A stretch of 64,000 nt of DNA from Ehretia macrophylla (Eukaryota > Streptophyta > Magnoliopsida > Boraginales > Ehretiaceae). A model generated the notes under the pieces. The model was not told the DNA's origin and did not search any database. It was given only the letters and a program-made list of their open reading frames with translations. Position numbers and translations under genes: made by a program. Below, piece by piece: positions 47,817 to 60,018 of this stretch; within the stretch, counting starts at the first letter, position 1, and each line of letters opens with the position of its first letter. Location of the stretch: contig CM075767.1 in NCBI GenBank assembly GCA_037974665.1, positions 29,661,498-29,725,497 on the forward strand. Reading direction: 5' to 3'.

Positions 47817-47907
47817 GTCACCTATCCTAGTATAACTCTCGCCCAAGCACGCTTAACTTCGGAGTTCTGATGGGATCCGGTGCATTAGTGCTGGTATGAT
47901 TGCACCC
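47817..47907 (-). pseudogene. 5S rRNA copy 43, 5' part
   Basis: Keeps the A-box, IE and 5' end of the split gene. Two neighbouring changes (GTATAACTC) lie between the IE and the C-box. Confidence 0.95.
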
Positions 47908-48468
47908 GTCTTGTTGAAGGCACAATTCTTTTATTTGTTAACGGTTCACAATCCCAACCTAAAGAGATGGCCAATTCAAAAGGCCCAATGGGCTTAACGA
48001 CAACCCATCCGCTTTAACAACGTAGCATCCTCGCAAGACGTGATATCAGCACGTTGTGGGGCCCTTTAATGTCCCGCGAGTAAGGTTGTCGTCCTTTTAA
48101 CAGCTCACGACGTACGATCCGGGATGGAAAAACAAAGCAAAAGAAGAAAAGTGGCCTGAAACTGATGAAAACGTTCGATTTTGCGCTCCAAAATGGGCAC
48201 AACGAGCAAGCTCACTGCCCCCCCTTCGTAGAGCTATCGGAGAGCTTTGCAACGGTATGCTGTGCGACGTGTAACTCCTTACGGATCAAAAGTTATGGGC
48301 ACCGGAGCGAAATAGACCTGGTCACAAGCCCTACGCCCTCGATTTGCGGGCCCAGCCTCCACGTGAAGCGAAGTTGTCTTGCCCAAGGTGCCGTGGGATT
48401 CGATAATTGAAATGTGGTGGATAAAGTATCTTGGCAACCCAAACCGGAACAAAAAAAATTGAAAAGGG

Positions 48469-48586
48469 AGGTGCAACACGAGGACATCCCAAGGGGTCAC
48501 CCATCCTAGTACTACTCTCGCCTAAGCACGCTTAACTTCGGAGTTCTAATGGGATCAGGTGCATTAGTGCTGGTATGATTGCACCC
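48469..48586 (-). rRNA. 5S rRNA copy 44 (B-type)
   Basis: Seven differences: one in the C-box and one in the A-box. Confidence 0.93.
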
Positions 48587-49145
48587 GTCAGGATGAGCGC
48601 ACAATTCCTTTATGTGTTAAAGGTTCACAGTCCCAGCCTAGAGAGATGGCAAATTCAAAAGGCCCAATGGGCTTAACAACAACCCATCCATTTCAACAAC
48701 GCAGCATCCTCGCAAGATGTGATATCGGCACATTGTGGGGCCCTTTAATGTCCCGCGAGTACGGTTGTCGTCCTTTTAATAGCTCATGACGTATGATCTG
48801 GGATGGAAAAACAGAGCAAAAGAAGAAAAGTGGCCTGAAACTAATGAAAACGTTCGATTTTGGGCTCCAAAAAGGGCACAGCGAGCAAGCTCGCTGCCCC
48901 CTTCGTAGAGCTGTCAGAGAGCTTTGCAACGGTATGCTATGCACCGTGTAACTTCTTACGAATCAAAAGTTATGGGCACCGGAGCGACGGAGACCTAGAC
49001 ATAAGCCCTACACCCTCGGTTTGCGGGCCCAGCCTCCACGTGAAGCGAAGTTGTCTTGCCCAAGGTGCCGTGGGATTTGATAATTGAAATGTGGTGGATA
49101 AAGTATCTTGGCAACCCAAACCGGAGCAAAAAAAATTGAAAAGGG

Positions 49146-49263
49146 GGGTGCAACACGAGGACATCCCAGGGGGTCACCCATCCTAGTACTACTCTCGCCT
49201 AAGCACGCTTAACTTCGGAGTTCTGATGGGATCCGGTGCATTAGTGCTGGTATGATCGCACCC
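49146..49263 (-). rRNA. 5S rRNA copy 45 (B-type)
   Basis: Two differences only: the B-type A101T and one A-box change (GCCTAAG) shared with copy 44. The best-preserved B-type gene. Confidence 0.97.
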
Positions 49264-49823
49264 GTCAGGTTGAGGGCACAATTCTTTTATGTGTTAACGG
49301 TTCACAGTCCCAGCCTAGAGAGATGGACAATTCAAAAGGACCAATGGGCATAACGATAACCCATCTGCTTCAACAACGTAGCATCCTAGGAAGATGTGAT
49401 ATCGACGTGTTGTAGGGCCCTCTAATGTCCCGCGAGTAAGGTTGTCGTCCTTTTAACAGCTCACGACGTACGATCTGGGACGAAAAAACATAGCAAAAGA
49501 AGAAAAGTGGCCTGAAACTGATGAAAACGTTCAATTTTGAGATCTAAAAATGAGGAACAGCGAGCAAGCTGGCTGCCCCTGTCGTAGAGCTCTCAGAGAG
49601 CTTTGCAACGGTATGCTGTGCGCCGCGTAACTCCTTACGGATCAAAAGTTATGGGCACCGGAGCGACGGAGACCTGGTCACAAGCCCTACGCCCTCGGTT
49701 TACGGGCCTAGCCTCTACGTGACGCAAAGTTGTCTTTCCCAATGTTCCGTGGGATTCTGTAATAGAAATTTGGTGGATAAAGTATCTTGGTAACCCTAAC
49801 CAGGGCAAAAAAAATTGAAAAGG

Positions 49824-49941
49824 GGCTGCAACACGAGGACTTCCCAGGGGGTCACCCATCCTAGTACTACTCTCGCCCAAGCACGCTTAACTTCGGAGTT
49901 CTGATGGGATCTGGTGCATTAGTACTGGTATGATCGCACCC
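49824..49941 (-). rRNA. 5S rRNA copy 46
   Basis: Three differences, none in the promoter boxes. Confidence 0.96.
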
Positions 49942-51533
49942 GTCTTGTTGAGGGCACAATTCCTTTATTTGTTAACGGTTCACAGTCCCATCCTAGAGAG
50001 ATGGCCCATTCAAAAGGCCCAATGGGCTTAACGACAACCCATCCGCTTCAACAACGCGGCATCCTCGCAAGACGTGATATCGGAACGTTGTGGGGCACTT
50101 TAATGTACCGCGAGTGAGGTTTTCGTCGTTTTAACAACTCACGACGTACGATCCGTTACGGAAAAACAGAGCAAAAGAAGAAAAGTGTCCTAAAACTGAT
50201 GAAAATGTTCGATTTTGGGCTCCAAAATGGGCACAGCGAGCAAGCTCGCTGCCCCTTTCGTAGAGCTGTCGGAGAGCTTTGCAACGGTATGCTGTGCACT
50301 TCGTAACTCCTTACGGATCAAAAGTTATGGGCACCGGAGTGACGGAGACCTGGTCATAAGCCCTACGCCCTCGGTTTGCGGGCCCAGCCTCTATGTGAAG
50401 CGAAGTTGTCTTGCCCAATGTTCCGTGGGTTTCGGTAATTGAAATTTGGTGGATAAAGGTTAATGTCACGCCCCAACACGGCCTATAAAGGTTAGACTAG
50501 GGTGTGAGCTAACCATTCAAGTCACGTTTCGTACTTAACCGTTCATGAAGATTTAACCCTTAACGTTTTGGCCTAAACTCCAAAAATTTTCTAGTAAACC
50601 GGCAGCATAACGGCTGTAATTGGGCTCTTTGGTTTGACCTAATTCTCTAAACGCCTCAAAATTTATCATCTCAAATTCATTTCCAACTAAGATTACTATT
50701 TTATCATCAATTGAAACGCTTACTGGTTGTCTTGATGTCTCGTTTGATTAATAACCTAGCATGATACTATGTCTCGTTCGTTTGTTAATTCTCGTTACAA
50801 AAGTACATGTTGATCTTAGCTTAATAACGTGTACCTGCTTAAGGTTTGGTTGGTTCATTTTACTTAGCCTTTGCCTAACACTTCATAATCCTATTATAGA
50901 TACTAGAAGTAATAATAGCAAAACGATCATAGTAGTGTCTAGTGGCTGTCTAGTTATCATCAGTACAAACCAAAATTAGACCCCAAATTACAACGGGGGT
51001 CTTTTACATTACACATTGAGCAACATAAAAGAAATAGTCTTCAAGTAGCATAGTTCACAAATAGCCATAATCACGCAAAGCACATAGAACAGACAATCAA
51101 TCCAAGGAATCATCGATAGGCACATCGACCTCAAGTACCTGTTCTTGATCTTCTGCACTTGAGATGATAAAAGAGGGTGAGTCCTTATGAACTCAGCGAG
51201 GGGGAACAAGAAATAGGTTTTGAAACTCATTTTCCGGTTCAACTTATGAAAATCCTTTTGCAAGCATGAATATAACATAATTAAGTACATAACAATAATA
51301 TAAAGTAAAGGAACATAAATACCAGTCTTTCCTCCCCGAGGTTCTCTAGGAGCCAAGCGAGAGTACTTATACATATAGAAAAAGGATACGGTGAGCTTTT
51401 ATTCTCAGTTGTTGCGGCCGACTTCAAATCATCCTCTTAACACACCAGGTGGGTGTACTCCGGATGTACCCCGAAATCCTACGACCCAACTCTCCGAGGA
51501 AGTCTAGCCCCCAAGCGAGAGAGGGAATGCGAC

Positions 51534-51595
51534 CATGGTAGTCACGGGTGCACCGGCAAGCCCGATGCCGCCCGGTGTGCGTGATCGCTACCATG
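51534..51595 (-). other. LTR leader stem-loop (element 3, 3' LTR)
   Basis: The left arm CATGGTAG..CACGGGTGCACCGG pairs with CCGGTGTGCGTGATCGCTACCATG-type bases on the right, with small bulges. The loop is CAAGCCCGATGCCGCC. It lies about 50 bp downstream (gene sense) of the TATA-like box. Confidence 0.65.
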
Positions 51596-51619
51596 CCAGA
51601 ATGAAAGGTTGCAACCTTG

Positions 51620-51652
51620 TATGCAATGCACATTTATGACATTTAATATATC
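51620..51652 (-). promoter_or_regulatory. Putative LTR core promoter (element 3, 3' LTR)
   Basis: The minus strand has GATATATT about 20 bp before GTGCATTGCATA (51620-51631). AAGGTTGCAACCTT (51605-51618) follows. Confidence 0.5.
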
Positions 51653-53285
51653 ACATTAGGAGGACAACAAAATAGGTTGCCTCCGGACAGTCATAAGATT
51701 GCACATTGACAAATAAACAAGCGAGGCACGAATAGACAAGTAATTTCACTTGAAAAGCGTATGGAGTTATATGAACATGAAACAGGCAGCCATGTAACAC
51801 ATGTAAATCAAGTCATATAACTCATTTCAAAGTCCACGTAATCAAATATTAAGATTATTCAACATGCTACAACATCTACGTGGGCTCGGAATGCAAGAAA
51901 GGCCTATTTATCAACATGCAATGTTCAAAATCACGTTTAGGGCTATAAGGGCATCTACAGGCAGCCTACTAAGCATATAATTCCACACAAAAATCCAAAT
52001 GATCAACATTAGCAAGCCTACCTAGTCGTTAGGGTTTCCATTTCGTGCTTACCTGTGTGATTAAACCCTAAGTCAACTCAAAATCAACCTCAAGTCATGC
52101 ATCATTTAATTCAAACATCCTCAAGTACTCAAAACAGTCCACACAACATCCCAACGCCACAAATCCAAGCATTTAATACCACAAGAGAAGTTACAACAAG
52201 TTTTCTAAACATATAACCAAGTGAAACCCTTACTCCAATAGGCTGTTTTCCCACAATCATTAAGACACGAAAACAATCTCAAATTCTAGTGAATAAGATG
52301 TCAAATTAAATCTTAATAAGTGAACTAAAATCAGAAACAAACCTTCCATCATTTGGAGTTCGGGATCATTAGTTATAGCCGAAACAGTGGGATAGCACAA
52401 AACTGTCCAGATTTGCACACATTTCGATAATTAATGTTTTTGAGGTCCTTAGGTTCAGATTTAGCCTTAGTCCATTTCTGATAAAAATGTCCAGAACTGA
52501 AAAATATAACAGAACACCAAATTTCATGCATTTTGGACATCATTTACTAAGTCAAATCTGGTTCGTTCTACAGGGTCAGTGCATCTACCAAAACCTGCTT
52601 CATTTTTCCAGATTTCCAGATTTGGACACATTTTAATGATTTGCCATATTTTGGACCTTAGAGTCGAAATTAGATTTGTCCTATTTCTGCAAAAAATGTT
52701 CAAAACTGGCAAAACGAGTTACCTACCAATTTTCATGCATTTTTAACATCATTTGCATAGCCAAACTCACCTTGCAACAACACGACAGAGAGCTGTCACC
52801 AAATCCGACTTCATCTATCATCGACTTCAAGCCAAAATCTTGCCATGCATGGTTGTAAAAGCTTATGAACATGCATATAACTCAAGTACAGAAGCAAATA
52901 CATACATTTAAGAGCATGCATGTGGATTTTTGAAGGATTTTCAAAAGGTTTTAGCCCTCACCTTAGCAACCAACCAAGAAGATGCACAAAACTTGTTGAA
53001 GCACAAATTTCTTCTTCTTCTTTGCCTAGCCGAGATTCCAACTTGGTTTTCTCTATTTTTCCTAGCTTAGTGACCAAGCTCTTAGTACATGCATGTGGTT
53101 AGAACAAGAAGAAAAGAAATGGAATCTTAGAAACTTACCTAGGCCGAAAATGGTGACTCAAGAGCTTGCATGTGAGTTTTCTTGCAACCTAGCTAGCTTG
53201 GTTGAGTTCCTTTGCTTGTGGCTTGCCTTGATTAACCATAGGATGATGAAGATGAGCTAGGAGGTGAAGAGATTCAGCCAAGGAC

Positions 53286-53325
53286 GAGAGAGAGAGAGAG
53301 AGAAGAATGAGAGGGAGAGAGAGGA
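53286..53325. repeat. GA-rich microsatellite in element 3 3' LTR
   Basis: A run of GA dinucleotides broken by AAGAATGA. The partner at 61709-61753 is shorter in its first run, a typical slippage difference between the two LTRs. Confidence 0.85.
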
Positions 53326-54060
53326 GTGTGAGGAAGAAAGAAGGAAAATGACAAGAAATGACAAAAATGATGGCTTTGCAAATCTTGAAGCAAGTGGTCA
53401 GCCTAGGGCTTGATAATTCAGCTTTTTTGGTGTCTTCAAGAGCATATTTGAAATTCCTAGTATGGGCAAAGAGGGTTTGGTCGAGCTAGGTGGAGTTTTT
53501 GAGGAGGTTTGAGCAATTATTTTTTATGCATTGTGTTAAGTGTTTTTGTCATAGTTTGTCTAGGAATGTTTTTAATTTATGCAATGCTTGTCAAATGCAT
53601 GATATGGTCGGCCAAGGCATGTAAAAATTCTGAATTTTTGTAATCTATTGGAGTATTATTTAATTGTGTCTTGAAAGTGCAAAAAGAATAAGGAATAAAG
53701 AATGAAGAATGCTTAGTGTTTAGTGAAATTTTGTCTTCTAGTGAGTTGAATTAGTAATTTAATAATAGTTAGTGGATTTTGTAGGATTAATTAATGACCT
53801 AGTGCTTCGTGTAAGATTCTTTCTTGTTTAGCGTGATGGCACGCTTTCCTAGGTCTAGGGCACGTACTACGAGGTAGGACACGAACTACGAGACGAACGC
53901 ACATTTTTCAAGTAAATGCACGCAACCCTAAATGAATGCACGTAATTCAATGCATGGCACACAAAACGAACACAATTCTTAAACCTAGGTCAAGGCACGC
54001 AAATCTAGATTAGGGCACACGAAACGAGGTATCGCACGCAAATCAGGGTCGGGCCTCACA

Positions 54061-54073
54061 TCCTCCCCTCCTT
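54061..54073 (-). promoter_or_regulatory. Element 3 polypurine tract
   Basis: The minus strand reads AAGGAGGGGAGGA next to the 3' LTR. Confidence 0.9.
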
Positions 54074-54100
54074 AAAAGAATTTCGTCCCAAAATTCAATA

Positions 54101-55614
54101 TTACCTTTGAAATAAAGCTAGATATTGCTGCTCCATCTGGTCTCGCCTTTCCCACGTTGCTTCTTCAACTCCATGATGATCCCACAGTACCTTCACAATC
54201 GGTATAGTTTTGTTGCGCAACTCCCGATCTTGCTGGTCTAGGATTCGAATGGGCTTCTCCTCGTAAGACAAGTTCTCCCGAAGCTGCAACGGCTCTGGCT
54301 CCAAGATATGCGATGGGTCAGGATGATACTTCCGCAACATTGAAACATGAAAGACGTCGTGAATATTGAAGAGGTTCTGGGGTAGTACCAGGCGATACGC
54401 CAATTTGCCAACCTTCTCAATTATCTTAAATGGTCCTACAAACCTCGGGCTCAACTTCCCACCCTTGCCATGCTTAATCAGTCCCCTCCGAGGTGATATC
54501 TTCAAGAATACCTTGTCGCCAACCTCGAACTCGAGACTCCGTCTCCGTCGGTCTGCATAACTCTTCTGCCTGCTCTGGGCAGTAAGCATCCGTTTCCGGA
54601 TGAGGTGGATATTATCAACAGTCTTCACAAGTTCAGGTAGAAGGGCCGGGTCAAAAGTCTTCGTCTCACCTACTTCATCCCAGTAAATTAGAGATCGACA
54701 CTTACGTCCATACAATGCATCAAATAGGGCCATCCCGATAGTGGCCTGATAACTATTATTATAAGCGAACTCCGCTAGAGATAGATATTCCTCCCAACCT
54801 TTCCCGAAGTCTAAAACACGCGTCCTCAACATATCCTCCAAAATCTGAATAGTTCTCTCCGATTGTCCGTCAGTCTGAGGGTGATAAGCTGTGCTGAAAC
54901 TCAACTTCGTTCCCAAAGCTTCTTGCAATCTCTTCCAAAATTGGGAAGTAAAACGAGGATCCCTATCCGATACAATACTCACAGGCATCCCGTGCAGTCT
55001 TACAATCTCCGCCACATACATGTCTCCCAATTTCTCGGGACTATCCTCCTTGTTTATCGGTAAAAAGTGCGCCGACTTAGTCAATCTATCCACTATGACC
55101 CAAACAGCGTCATGACCCTTTTGTGATCTGGGCAGGTCCATAACAAAGTCCATAGTTATATGTTCCCATTTCCATTGAGGAATCTCCAACAGCTGAAGTA
55201 AACCTGCGGGTCGTTGATGTTCCGCTTTGACTCTCTGGCAAGTGAAGCACCGCACCGAGCCACAAACTCCGCAATTTCTCTTTTCATGTTATTCCACCAA
55301 TAGTGTTGCTTCAAATCCCAGTACATCTTTGTTCCACCGGGATGAATAGTGTATCTTGAATTATGGGCTTCTTCAAGAATCTTCATTTTCAGCTCTGGCT
55401 CATTGGGAACACAAATCCGATTCCTAAACCTCCAAACACCATCATTATGAAACTTGAAATCCGCGTTGCTTTCTTTAATCTTCTGAAACTGTTGGTCCTT
55501 CTGTTGAGCCTCTCGTAATTCAGACAACAAGGTCGATTGAACCTGAGTAGTGGCAAAAAGTAACCATTTCCGAGTCAATTGTGGTTTCCACATAAATGCT
55601 TCCTCTAACAACTC
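54101..55614 (-). pseudogene. pol: Element 3 pol: integrase and chromodomain (frameshifted)
   Basis: The zinc-binding part ([15 protein letters not shown]) is in one frame and the core and C-terminus are in another. The shift is a 5-bp tandem duplication (CGGTG twice) at about 55244-55254, absent from element 1. The core keeps [22 protein letters not shown] and [11 protein letters not shown]. The chromodomain ends with [18 protein letters not shown] (about 54160-54210). The 384-codon stretch from 55255 to 54101 is the longest intact integrase-chromodomain frame in the window. Confidence 0.94.
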
Positions 55615-57500
55615 CTATACCTTGACTTCCAGTTTCGCCATGCTTGCATTTCTACTTAAGGCATCTGCAACTACATTCGCTTTACCGGGCACATAATTGA
55701 TTGTGCAGTTATAATCATCCAAAAGCTCCATCCACTGCCTTTGCCTCATATTCAACTCTTTTTGAGAGAACAAGTATTTCAAGCTCTTGTGATCAGTAAA
55801 TACCTCAAACTTGTTACCCCACAGATAATGCCTCCATTTCTTGAGTGCAAACACAATAGCCGCTAACTCCAAATCATGCGTCGGGTAGTTCAATTCATAC
55901 GGCTTTGGTTTCCTAGAAGCATATACAATCACCCTTCCATTTTGCATCAACACACAACCCAATCCTTCTTTTGAAGCATCGCTATAGATTACAAAACCTT
56001 GACTTCCTTCAGGCAATGCAAGAACAGGTGCGGTAGTCAATCTTTTCTTCAACTCTTGGAAGCTGTTCTCACACTTATCATCCCACACGAACTTTGTTTT
56101 CTTTTGAGTGAGCTTTGTAAGTGGTCCTGCAATCTTAGAGAAATCCTTCACGAATCTCTTATAATAGCCGGCTAAACCAAGAAAACTCCGAACTTCCGTA
56201 ACATTTTCCGGCTTCTTCCAAGATATTACTGCTTCTATCTTTGCTGGATCCACTGCTATTCCTTCTAGGGATATGATATGCCCCAAAAATGCAATCTGTT
56301 GCAACCAAAATTCACACTTGCTAAACTTTGCATAGAATTGATGCTCTCGAAGTTTCTACAGTACCATCCGCAGATGTTGTTCATGCTCCGCCTCGGATTT
56401 CGAGTATACCAAAATATCATCAATGAAGATCACCACAAATTGGTCCAAGTAGGGTTGAAACACCCTGTGCATCAAATCCATAAAAACTGCAGGGGCATTA
56501 GTTAGTACAAATGGCATCACCACATATTCATAATGCCCATATCTCGTCCTGAAAGCCGTTTTAGGCACATCTTCCTTTTTGATCCGCAACTGATAATACC
56601 CTTGCCTCAAGTCGAGTTTCGAATACACTTTGGCTCCTTGAAGTTGATCAAACAACTCGTCTATCAGAGGAAGTGGGTATTTATTCTTAACAGTCACTTG
56701 GTTCAATCCTCGGTAATCAATGCATAGCCTCAACGTTCCGTCTTTCTTCTTTACAAATAGAACTGGTGCACCCCACGGTGAAGAACTTGGTTGAACAAAC
56801 CCCTTCTTCAGCAATCCTTGCAATTGGTCCTTCAATTCTTGTGGCTCGGCCGGTGCCATATGATAGGGAGCTTTAGATATCGGCTGGGCGCCAGGCAGTA
56901 ACTCTATAACAAACTCGATTTCCCGATTTGGGGGTAAACCGGGCAATTCTTCTAGAAACACATCCGCATAATCTTTGATCACTGGCATCTCCTCCAACTT
57001 AGCTTTGTCTGACGGCTTGTTGTTAAGGTAAGCTAAGTATCCGCTACACCCTTTTCTGAAGGACTTCACTGCTTTCGTAGATGAAATGATAGAACTCCCG
57101 GTGAAATCTCTTCGACCCATTACCTCCAGTATTGGTTGACCAGGTACCCGAAACGTTATAATCTTCGCCCGGCAATCTAGTTGGACATGATGTTTTGACA
57201 GCCAGTCCATCCCTAAAATGACCTCATAATCTCGAAAAGGTAATACAATAAGATTGGCTGAGAATTCCCTATCCTTAATTTGGATTTTACATGCTTTACA
57301 AGCTGAGCTAGTAACAAGTTTAGAACCCATTGGAGTACCAACTTCTACTTTGTATGGCAAACATACAACTTTCAGTTTCACACGTTCTACACATAAGGGA
57401 GTAATAAATTAATGAGTAGCACCCGGATCAATTAGCACCCTAACAGGTTGATTCAGTATGAAGAATGTACCTTCAACAACAGCGGTCTCATCTGGAAGCT
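55615..57500 (-). pseudogene. pol: Element 3 pol: protease, reverse transcriptase, RNase H (broken)
   Basis: The protease active site reads DPGATH instead of D-S/T-G (about 57412-57430), a likely inactivating Ser-to-Pro change, and is followed at once by TAA (57409-57411). RT is otherwise well kept, with [26 protein letters not shown] and FIDDILVYS (about 56405-56435), until TAG at 56356-56358. RNase H ([17 protein letters not shown]) ends at TAG 55615-55617. Element 1 has CAG at both TAG sites, so both are C-to-T changes in a CHG context. Confidence 0.95.
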
Positions 57501-58620
57501 CCTCGCACTCAATAGCATAAGCTTGAGCCTGAACTCTAGGAACTGGAGTTTTGCCTTTACCAGCTGGTTTACCCTGATTCTGCCCTGCCTGCTGTTTAGG
57601 GTAATCCTTAATCTGATGCTGATCACTACCATATCTCATACATCGTCCTGACTTCCTCCAACACTGGGCCTCGGTATGCCCCTTCTTGTCACAATAAGAA
57701 CAGTTGACAAACTGAGTAGCAGGTGAACTACTTGTGGATCCGCGGGTGGAAGAGGCTGATGGCGCTTTCGTCGAGCCACAGTTATTCACTAGTCTGTTCT
57801 GGCTCTGGCCCTGATTACGACTCTGACTCTGGAATTTCCTCTGCTGACCTGGAGGCTGGTATGGTTTCTTGTTCGACTGACTCGAACCGGCTCTATCAAG
57901 TTTCTTCTTCTCAACTCGAGAGACAACAACAAAGAGAGCAGAATAGGTATCGAAGTCATGAGAAGCCAACTGGTCCTGAATCTCTGGCCTCAATCCAGTA
58001 GTAAATTTCCACATCTTCGCCTCTGGAGTACTAACCATATATTGAGCATAATGGGACAGTTGGTCAAAACGAGCCTCGTACTGGGCCACCGTCATGTTAC
58101 CCTGGGTCAAGTGCATGAACTCCTCAATCCGCCTCTGCCTGGAAACTGCAGGTACATATTTCTCCTTGAATGCCTTAATGAAATTACCCCACAAGCGAGG
58201 TGTCTGATCAGTTTTCCACAGTGCTTCTACAGTGTACCACCAATGCTCGGCATCCCCGTGCAACAGAAACACCGCAAACTCCATCTTTTCTTCATCAGTA
58301 TAATCAAGTGGCCTAAAAATCCTCTCGATCTCGGACAGCCAAGCCTTTGCTTTCTCATCATCAGCTTCCCCGTGGAATTTGGGCGGGCGAAATTCAAGGA
58401 ACTCCCTCATTCTGCTATGTCTCCCATGGTTGCCATCGTTCCTGTTGTTGTTGTTGTTGTTGGCTTCACATGCATCCTGACACTCCATCACTCGTGATAC
58501 GTGATCCATGGCATTTTCCATCATGTTAAACATAGCTATACCGGGATTAGTTTGATAAGCATCTCCGGTCTCTTGGGGTTCACCACTCCTATTAGTAGTG
58601 CGGGTACTAGGGCTAGCCAT
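57501..58620 (-). pseudogene. gag: Element 3 gag
   Basis: The frame starts MASPSTRTTNRSG. It has a short poly-Asn run, the conserved gag core (FRPPKFHGEADDEKAKAWL, HGDAEHWW, FKEKYVP) and a Gln/Ser-rich linker. A first zinc knuckle, CSYCDKKGHTEAQC (residues about 307-320), is intact. The second has lost two cysteines to tyrosine (CMRYGSDQHQIKDY), each explained by one G-to-A change. The frame is open for 403 codons and continues into protease, so gag itself has no stop. Confidence 0.94.
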
Positions 58621-58886
58621 CTATAGGCACAGATTGCGATGCACAATTTATTAAAACATGACAATTAAGAATTTAGTGCATAAGATATGCAACATAATAT
58701 AGATACACTTCTAGAGACAATTAAGGCATGTTAATCACTTAAACATATAAAACATAGAAGGCACATTTAACATTATCACTCAATAACATATAAACAAGTC
58801 ATCCTAATTATCTTAGGGCTCTACCCACGGTCCGAGAGTTAAACCCGGCTTAAGCAACCTGGCTCAAATACCATTCTAATATAAGG
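58621..58886 (-). other. Element 3 untranslated leader
   Basis: A 266-bp AT-rich stretch between the 5' LTR and gag, with the primer-binding site near the LTR. Nothing else is recognisable. Confidence 0.8.
58856..58873 (-). promoter_or_regulatory. Element 3 primer-binding site (initiator tRNA-Met, decayed)
   Basis: The minus strand TGGTATTTGAGCCAGGTT matches the initiator tRNA-Met complement at 16 of 18 positions. It lies 13 bp from the LTR, further than usual. Confidence 0.8.
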
Positions 58887-59956
58887 TGTCACGCCCCAAC
58901 CCGGCCTATAAAGGTTAGACAAGGGTGTGAGCTAACCATTCAAGTCACGTCTCGTACTTAACCGTTCATGAAGATTTAACCCTTAACGTTTTGGCCTAAA
59001 CTCCAAAAATTTTTCGGTAAACCGGCAGCATAACGGCTGTAATTGGGCTCTTTGGTTTGACCTAATTCTCTAAACGCCTCAAAATTTATCATCTCAAATT
59101 CATTTCCAACTAAGATTACTATTTTATCATCAATTGAAACGCCTACTAGTTGTCTTGATGTCTCGTTTGATTAATAACCTAGCATGATACTATGTCTCAT
59201 TCGTTTGTTAATCCTCGTTACAAAAGTACCTGTTGATCTTAGCTTAATAACGTGTACCTGCTTAAGGTTTGGTTGGTTCATTTTACTTAGCCTTTGCCTA
59301 ACACTTCATAATCCTATTATAGATACTAGCAGTAATAATAGCAAAACGATCATAGTAGTGTCTAGTGTCTATCTAGTTATCATCAGTAAAAACCAAAATT
59401 AGACCCCAAATTACAACGGGGGTCTTTTACATTACACATTGAGCAACATAAAAGAAATAGTCTTCAAGTAGCATAGTTCACAAATAGTCATAATCACGCA
59501 AAGCACATAGAACATGCAATCACTCCAAGGAATCATCGATAGGCACATCGTCCTCAGGTACCTGTTCTTGATCTTCTTCACCTGATATGATAAAAGAGGG
59601 TGAGTCCTTATGAACTCAGTGAGGGGGAATGAGAAATAGGTTTTGAAACTCATTTTCCAGTTCAACTTATGAAAATCCTTTTGCAAGCATGAATATAACA
59701 CAATTAAGTACATAACAATAATATAAAGTAAAGGAACAGAAATACCAGTCTTTCCTCCCCGAGGTTCTCTATGAGCCAAGCAAGAGTACTTATACATATA
59801 GAAAAAGGATACGGTGAGCTTTTGCTCTCAGTTGTTGCGGCCGACTTCAAATCATCCCCTTAACACGCTAGGTGGGTATACTCCGGTTGTACCCCGAAAT
59901 CCTACGACCCAACTCTCCGAGGAAGTCTAGCCCCCAAGCGAGAGAGGGAATGCGAC

Positions 59957-60018
59957 CATGGTAGTTACGGGTGCACCGGCAAGCCCGATGCTGCCCGGTG
60001 TGCGTGATCGCTACCATG
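59957..60018 (-). other. LTR leader stem-loop (element 3, 5' LTR)
   Basis: Same hairpin as 51534-51595. Two changes are seen (GTCACG to GTTACG in the left arm, GCCGCC to GCTGCC in the loop); the outer CATGGTAG/CTACCATG stem is intact. Confidence 0.65.

Larger units (their letters stand above)
47817..50463 (-). repeat. 5S rDNA tandem array, segment 3
   Basis: Three complete genes (44-46) with spacing of 677-678 bp. The segment stops in the spacer at GGTGGATAAAG, about 80 bp before the next gene would begin, where element 3 takes over. Confidence 0.97.
50464..54060 (-). repeat. Element 3 3' LTR (3597 bp)
   Basis: Plus-strand ends are TGTCACGCCCC and GGGCCTCACA. It holds the leader cassette at 51449-51652 and a GA-repeat at 53286-53325. 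Apart from these I see no gene; short frames recur in the partner LTR with stops and shifts. Confidence 0.96.
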
